64,000 nucleotides of DNA from Nemophila menziesii (Eukaryota; Streptophyta; Magnoliopsida; Boraginales; Hydrophyllaceae), in the NCBI GenBank assembly GCA_029959085.1, contig JARWIR010000042.1, positions 4,992,544 to 5,056,543 on the forward strand. The letters run 5' to 3'. Positions 58,248-64,000 of this stretch are shown piece by piece. Position numbers and translations under genes: made by a program. The notes beneath the pieces are model-generated. The model was not told the DNA's origin, made no database searches, and saw only the letters and a program-made list of their open reading frames with translations. Every line of letters begins with the position of its first letter. Positions within the stretch are counted from its first letter, which is position 1.

Positions 58248-59776
58248 TGGTGTCGCCTAGGGTGTGATAAAAATAAGATCAATTTAAGTATGGAAAACTA
58301 TGCACTCTCACCCTAGACATGCACAGTACTGCAAGTATTACAGGACGTATGCAAGTTTTAATGATAAGTAGAGTTCGTTCTCAGGGACTTAAGTGTGTTA
58401 ATCGCGTAGGAACAGATAACGAGTAAAAGTAAATAACTAGAAGACAGTAAATAAAAGCAAATAGATTTTCGAAATTAAGAATTAAAACTAAGAAAATAAA
58501 GACAATAAAGTAAAAGATTAAGAATATGAGATGAGAAGTATAGCTTAGGTTTTGCTAGTATGCACTAATCCTTCTAATTCTATCTATAAATCTAGTTCAT
58601 AAGGGAGAATATTAGCTCTTGGTAATACTTAGTCAGGATTCTAAATTCCCCAAGCTTAGACCTTGAGAGCGACTAAGGGGGCTACGTCACAACCAAGAAG
58701 TGATTTCAAATAGGGTTATCAAACACCACTAAGGCCCTAAGCAAATACTGCAATCTTGGTGATACGGTGGTTTAAACAAACCCTAATGACTATCTAGTTA
58801 GAAGTATGTTTTGTCAGAACTGCTATCGACACTAGACATAATGTGGTGGTTCAATAGTTAAACACCCTGTCAAGGAGACCATCTAACTACTCTTAAAACA
58901 ATCCTAAAGTGATCAATTCTAGGAAAGACATTAAATCAAAACACATAAACAAATATAAAGTAAGAAGCTAATATCAAATTAAAACATATAATTCCCAAAG
59001 AAACTTAGATAGAAGAATTAGAATTCATAGATTATACATATGCAAAACCCAAGCTATGGGAGGTTTAGTTCATACCTGAAGGAAGTAAACTAAAAGAAAT
59101 AATAAAAGACATCATCTTGCTCTCTACAATAAACTGGAAGAATAAAACCTTAAGAACTAATTACTATGAGGCAAGGATGATTTAAAAGTGATATAAGGGT
59201 GTATTTATAGGTGTTTAGAAGACCTGGTTCGTTTTCTTGAGGAAGAGTTAAGGTAATGGACTCCTAGCCCAACTCAAATTCGTATGGAAATAAAGATAAA
59301 CACTGCTGCGTTGTTTTGAGTGTATCTTCTTCGTTATTGGTCGGATTTTGCTCCACAAGATACCAAAAGAATCGCAACAGAATTATCTAGACCCTCTAGA
59401 AGGAAATCATCAGATTCGGCCTATTTCTTAGGTAAAAACGCCTATCTTTGGACGTGTATGCAGAATCCCAGTTTTAGGCAGCTTTTCCTTTTCCATCTTT
59501 TTAGCTTTTCTTTCCTTATCTCCAATTACCATGCAAATCTCTTTCCATAAGTTGTTGTCTTTGACTTGGACTCTAATTAAACTCCATCATTATCTTTAAA
59601 GCTACACACTAAATAAACAATTAAACCCAATATGCTCTAAAAACAATAATTCTACAAATCAAGACACAAAATAGGAAAGTGCACTAAAACTCAAGAAAAT
59701 CGACATTATTGACTTCTAAATCACTTAAAATGATGTCTCATCCTAACATTAATCTATCACAAATGAGGAGACATCA
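58248..59776 (-). repeat. LTR of Athila-type element 2 (3' LTR in element sense)
   Basis: 1529 bp, TGGTGTCGCC to GGAGACATCA, related to 154-1720. It is followed by the same AGACCCCCAA (polypurine tract, 59777-59786). Confidence 0.9.
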
Positions 59777-59786
59777 AGACCCCCAA

Positions 59787-61543
59787 CTCAAAGTTGTATC
59801 GTCCCGATACAATAAAAGATAAAAACATAGGGAAGTCTAGAAATACACACTTATAAAATTCTCAACACAAGGGGAAAAAGCATAGTAGAATATATAGAAT
59901 AAACCTAAAGCAAAGAACTCAGCAAATTTCATGCAATAATATTCATAAACTACATACCTGTACACTTCTCATATCCACAGTCAACACGGCTTGAATTCAA
60001 GATCATATTAGTTTCGCAATGTAAGAAGGATTGGGACTTTACTCAGTTCCCCAAGAGAGCTATAGATTGTTCATCAAACCTTACTATTATCCAAGGATCC
60101 ACTTAACTAATCTCTAATGGCTCAATCACTTCTCAATTACATAGCAAAGAATCAAAAGGTCTTTAAGGTTGTAATGTAGGCTTAGGGACGGGTATGATAG
60201 TATATTTGGATAATTTGGAGTGAGCTTTTGGCTCTCTCCTCACTAGCCATCAACGAATCGCCCTAGAGCTTGAGTTACTCTCATAAAACTTTTCTCACTC
60301 AACCCAATTAATTCCTCGATGCACAATTTAGCATCCCCAATAACCCAATTGAAGTTTAAGATGTTCACATAAAAATCCACTTTGCCGGTCCGAATATATA
60401 TATTTTCTTTTTCTTTTCAAATCAATTTCTCTAGCTATGACTCTCTTTTAATGTTGAGATATCATGCTAATTTCTCATATATATATATTTTTTTTCTTTT
60501 TATGCCCTTGTTGGCAAAATTAGCTCGAAACTTCTTTTTCATTCACTATTACCCTTGCAAAGGGTTACAATACAGTTCTGTGAAACATCATCAATATAAA
60601 GCACAAAGCACAATTAATAAGCTCGAAAATCCCAACAAAATAACAATTCCCATAATAATGGACCCACCACCCCAAACTCAAGCTCTAAAACAACTGTCTA
60701 AGCATCGCGGTTCGAGTACGGGTCATATGGAAAAGTCCTAAAATCTAAAGGATATGGCTTATAACGTGTTTCAATGAAAGGCTTTAAAAAGCCTAGAAGG
60801 GGCTGAGATGGATATAGCATATAAAATCAAAAATTACAAGGTGAGAAGGTATAAAAAGGCTTCAAGGGCTTCAAAATATGAAAGAATCGCCTTAATCACT
60901 TTCTACACTATGTAAATTCGAAAATTTCTTACCTTTAGCACTTTCATCAAATGGTTTTTCAACTAGCTTGGATCTCACGGCCTACACACTTCTCAAGGTT
61001 CCCTGAGATCGGACATACTTTCTATCGCATTGCTTACTAATCTTTTCTTTACTATCAATGTGTGTTTTCCTGCAAATACTCAAAGCATACACATACATAG
61101 CTCATAAACATATTACTTACTATCATTAATCTACTGAGCTTATGCTTTCAGGCTATTAAACACATTCTACATCTAATTCCCATGTATCAAAAATTTTAAT
61201 TTCACCCAAAAAAACAAAAAAATGGAGATGAGAGACAACGAATCCCCACACCCCCAACTCAAAAATGAGCCGTGTCCCCACGACTCGAAAAAGACTCGAA
61301 AAACAGAAATTAAAATTAGCAGATAAAAGCATATTTACAGAAATGGTAAGGAAGAAAGAGAACATACTCTCGAGGCTATTGCCTCGCATCATTGATATCC
61401 AAGGTTGGAATTGCTGGACCTTTCGTTAATTGATCAAGGAGTTTCATGATGTGCACTTGATTAGCATTGATTTGTGCCACATCATTGACTAAGGAAGTTT
61501 GAGCTTCTTCAAATTTCGTTAAACGCTCCTCCATCTTCTCTTG
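59787..61543. other. Non-coding interior of element 2
   Basis: Corresponds to 1731-3279 of element 1 with moderate similarity. A plus-strand frame near 60382 is without a domain. No coding signal. Confidence 0.55.
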
Positions 61544-62572
61544 TCAATTTTCCTCCTTTTCTTCCTTCGAGACTTGCGTATAACCCGCTCTTCGAAGACT
61601 TTCCTTGATCCAAGCGTTATCAATATAACTCGTCTTAAATTCGAGTTTCTCCTCTTCACCCAATATTACATTTGCATTTCGCACAAGACACGTGATCATA
61701 GTTGGAAATTTAACATTATAAACTGATTTAGGAGAGACCGAAAATCGTATCACCTCCTCATAGATCAACTGTGCCACATCCACTTCTTCTCCTCTCAAAA
61801 TACAATCCAACAGTAGAGCATTCTTCATAGTCACATCCAAAGTTCGTGTGTTTCTAAAGACATTAGGAATAAGGAAATTGTGCCAAATTCGCGCATCTGC
61901 TTGAAGATATTTGTAAGGCCAAGGTGCCTTCAATTCTCCCTTATGTGATTGCACTTTCTCTTTGTCTAATACATGCTCAAAAAGTAATTCCTCATCAAAG
62001 ATCTTTCGCTTAGCAACTACTTCTTCAAATTTGCAAAAACCTTTCAGTTTCTTAAACTTGAAGTGGTTCCTAATCTCCTCAACTGTGAAAGGAACTATCT
62101 TTCCTCTAATCGGAACACCATCACTATCTTGGCTAAAGAGGCCTAAATAGAACTCCAAAACTAATTCAGGACATAATTCAGAACGTCTTACCATGAACGT
62201 AGACCAACCCAATTTCTCACCAAGCTCTAAGAATCTCTTGTATTCTCCATCTCTAACTTCTTCCTTGAATACTTTCTCATAAGCAAAAGGTAGTTCTTTT
62301 AATTGTTTCTCTGCAGAAGTCTTCAAGGCCTTTGAAGTATCCACTTTCTCTATAGGTATAAGATCTTGTTGAGGTTGAGTTCTCTCCTTTGCATAATAAT
62401 AAAGCTTTTTACCATTACTATCATACGAAGGTTTCCCACTCTTCTTCACTTTCTCTTTACCCTTTGATTTAGAACTAGCACCTTTGTCAATTGATTTCTT
62501 CTTGTTTAAGTCCAATCCCTTGTTACTCTTCACCTCCCTCTTGTTAGCTAAGATTGTTGTTCTATTAGTCAT
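61544..62572 (-). CDS. Athila ORF3, plant-transposon-type protein
   Basis: 342 aa, unbroken. The first 60 residues are basic (many KSKGKEKVKK-type runs), a possible nuclear signal. The middle matches the putative plant transposon protein domain found after pol in Athila-lineage elements: ELGEKLGWSTFMVRRSELCP, LVLEFYLGLFS, PIRGKIVPFTVEEIRNHF. The C-terminal part has DARIWHNFLIPNVF and MKNALLLDCILRGEEVDVAQ. It ends with a charged EEKEEN tail. There is no signal peptide or membrane segment, so it does not look like an envelope protein. Function unknown. Element 1 has a deleted version at 3280-3845. Confidence 0.78.
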   Translation of the reverse strand: MTNRTTILANKREVKSNKGLDLNKKKSIDKGASSKSKGKEKVKKSGKPSYDSNGKKLYYYAKERTQPQQDLIPIEKVDTSKALKTSAEKQLKELPFAYEKVFKEEVRDGEYKRFLELGEKLGWSTFMVRRSELCPELVLEFYLGLFSQDSDGVPIRGKIVPFTVEEIRNHFKFKKLKGFCKFEEVVAKRKIFDEELLFEHVLDKEKVQSHKGELKAPWPYKYLQADARIWHNFLIPNVFRNTRTLDVTMKNALLLDCILRGEEVDVAQLIYEEVIRFSVSPKSVYNVKFPTMITCLVRNANVILGEEEKLEFKTSYIDNAWIKESLRRAGYTQVSKEEKEEN

Positions 62573-63009
62573 CCTTAATTAACCCCCAACTCAGAGCTTT
62601 AGCAACCCTTGAAATTTAACTCTTGAATTAATGGTTGAACAAGCTTGATTTGGCTTAGGAAATATGAATTGATGATTAATCTCTATGTGGGTGAGGTGGA
62701 TTTGTAATGGGTTGGCTTGGATTTTAGAAATTGTAGGATGAATTTGAAAATTTGGCTCTTTGATTCTTCAATTTGAATGGATTTGGTGAGGATTGGGTAT
62801 TTGATTCTCTCTTGTAATGATGTGGAGAGAAGGTTTGATGTGTTTTTCTTGATGATTGGGTAGTGTTTTGGTGATTGGTGAAGGTTTTGATGAGCTTCAA
62901 TGGAGCTAGGATGGTTGTGGAGAAGAAAAAGAGGGTTAAGGTTTAATAAATTCGGAATAATAAGCTTAATACCTCCTTTATAACTCAATCCCGTAACTTT
63001 TTCTCTCTC

Positions 63010-63380
63010 TGGCGGCGCTGCGGACTACCCATGCGGACCATGGGGTGTACCGCAGGGTAGTCCGCGACATCTGATGCTCGAAAAATTTTGCTCAATGGAT
63101 GAGACCCGTGGTAGGACCCCGTGGCACGTGTTTTGACCTCGCGGACCAGGGTCCGGTGTACCGGAGGGTACACCGCGGCATCTGTAGCTAACTCCGTCAA
63201 AATACCCGTGGTACCTACCCCATGGCACGCGTTTTTGGGGCGCGGACCATGGTGCGGTGCAGGGGGGTAGTCCGCGGTCAACTTTTTCTGGTTTCTGGAT
63301 CAAACCCGTGGTACGGTTTTTTGACCACGCGGACCATCCCTGCGGACCATGGGGTAGTCCGTGGGGTAGTCCGCGATTTT
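63010..63380. repeat. GC-rich degenerate module block, element 2
   Basis: Modules of the type described for 4270-4510 begin near 63102, 63203 and 63303, with cores 'gacccgtggtaggacccc', 'tacccgtggtacctacccc' and 'aaacccgtggtacgg'. Each is followed by a 'gcggacca' and 'gggtagtccgcg' or 'gggtacaccgcgg' segment. Both minus-strand frames across it stay open for over 90 codons, a consequence of base composition or a sign of former coding. Confidence 0.75.
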
Positions 63381-63529
63381 TCCTCGCGTTCCCTAACTCA
63401 ATTTCTCCGATTCCTACACACCAAAAACACTAATACCTTCCTCAAATATGCATTATCAACTAAAAACAACTAAAATAAACTTAAACTAAAAATGTAAAAG
63501 ACATGAAAACATAAAAAAAAACTACGGGT

Positions 63530-63568
63530 TGTCTCCCGTACAGCACTTTTGTTTTACGTCTTTCAAAG
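63530..63568 (-). other. Athila-like post-pol motif, element 2
   Basis: Nearly the same sequence as 4787-4825, minus-strand core GGGAGACAACCCG. Confidence 0.6.
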
Positions 63569-63586
63569 TTAGACGTGTTACCTCTG

Positions 63587-63992
63587 TCAAGATTTGCGAA
63601 TATAGCCTCCCCAACAACGAGTAAGGCTATGAACGTCAACTAATCTGCGCTTGACCCCAGTTTTGGGGCGAATCTCTATCACCTTGGCCGAAACAACCTT
63701 AGTGACAATGAATGGTCCCATCCACGAGTTGACAATGAATGTTCTCGCGTTTGTGGGCTTTCCATAGGACTTCATGGCCAACCCCAAACTCAATGTTTGG
63801 CTCAGTATCCACAGGTTTTAAGTGGATCTCCTCAGGAGGGACTTTGTGATGTGAAGGGCTATGGATGATAGGCACTATGGGATCCAACTTCCTCGGTTTC
63901 TTACCCAAGACATAGAAGGTCTCGGATACATTTTTAGCATGAAGGGTGATGGTCCCATCTTGGAAGTTGATCACACTTTGACTTGTGTCCAT
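63587..63992 (-). pseudogene. Fused protease-tail and integrase-tail remnant
   Basis: The upstream part (63992 leftward) reads DTSQSVINFQDGTITL, like the C-terminal end of a gypsy aspartic protease (the 'vIdf..G.ltl' strands). In a second frame, 63793-63587 has SWMGPFIVTKVVSAKVIEI and then VHSLTRCW, like the integrase C-terminal 'W.GPF.VTKV...veI' segment. Reverse transcriptase, RNase H and the integrase core, normally over 2 kb, are missing between them, and a frame change lies around 63700-63790. The element's pol is internally deleted. Confidence 0.5.
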
Positions 63993-64000
63993 GAAAGGTC

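Larger units (their letters stand above)
58248..64000 (-). mobile_element. Athila-type LTR retrotransposon 2, cut by window end
   Basis: On the minus strand from the window end: a protease/integrase remnant (63992-63587), the post-pol motif, a GC-rich block, ORF3 (62572-61544), non-coding DNA, a polypurine tract and the LTR (59776-58248). The arrangement equals that of element 1, but the LTRs of the two elements differ clearly (roughly 85-90 percent similar by eye) and ORF3 is intact here. Five bases before the LTR are CCCGC; the other end is outside the window, so the duplication cannot be checked. Confidence 0.88.

Noticed and set aside
61544..62572. Envelope-like gene in the Athila-type element
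   Set aside because: Position suits an env-like ORF, but there is no signal peptide, no membrane segment and the sequence matches the plant-transposon protein type.
63025..63303. Two long minus-strand frames (92 and 98 codons) as genes
   Set aside because: They overlap each other over the GC-rich modules, where stops are rare by composition; no domain, and the frames are not shared cleanly with element 1.

Overview
The window is nuclear DNA of a eudicot plant: AT-rich, with spliced genes carrying GT-AG introns, plant-type transmembrane 9 and FLX-like proteins, Athila-type LTR retrotransposons, plant L1-type LINEs with an RNase H domain, and hAT- and Tourist-like MITEs. I cannot name the species or family from the sequence.

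Layout. (1) 1-8206 is an LTR-like segment split by a very young, non-autonomous Athila-type element (154-7725, minus strand, 5-bp target duplication). (2) 8207-18620 is the first block of FLX-like gene units: pseudogene A1, pseudogene A2 (no exon 2) and A3 (15297-16203), which has an open four-exon frame. MITEs, an RNase H fragment, a tRNA-like piece and minisatellites lie among them. (3) 18621-23465 holds an undamaged but partial VPS11 fragment, an F-box-associated domain fragment and a 647-bp hAT MITE. (4) 23466-38265 is a second, near-identical copy of block 1 (B1, B2, B3). It lacks the Athila element but carries a nearly intact 6.4-kb L1-type LINE (27328-33729). The two blocks therefore show each other's empty insertion sites. 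(5) 38389-43140 is the older, more diverged tail of the array, with another RNase H fragment and an orphan first exon (B4). (6) 43490-48085 holds a BTB/POZ pseudogene, an inverted repeat with an 18-bp perfect palindrome, and a 5'-truncated LINE. (7) 48207-50022 is an intact six-exon gene resembling plant proteins annotated 'stress response NST1-like'. (8) 50023-53094 is AT-rich with an RNase H fragment and a Tourist-like MITE. (9) 53095-55959 (minus) is an intact seven-exon transmembrane 9 superfamily gene of the TMN7 type. (10) 57290-64000 is a decayed LINE fragment, then a second Athila-type element cut by the window end.

The protein genes with an open structure are the two FLX-like genes (216 and 210 aa), the NST1-like gene (375 aa) and the TMN7-like gene (639 aa). 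All else recognisable is mobile-element sequence or broken gene copies. I found no new enzymatic or defence system. The most interesting structure is the FLX-like array: repeated segmental duplication, selective exon loss, a chimeric 3' end, and two open copies that lack their own first exon. Exon boundaries, target duplications and repeats were read by eye; all homology calls are from recognition of family motifs, not from a search.
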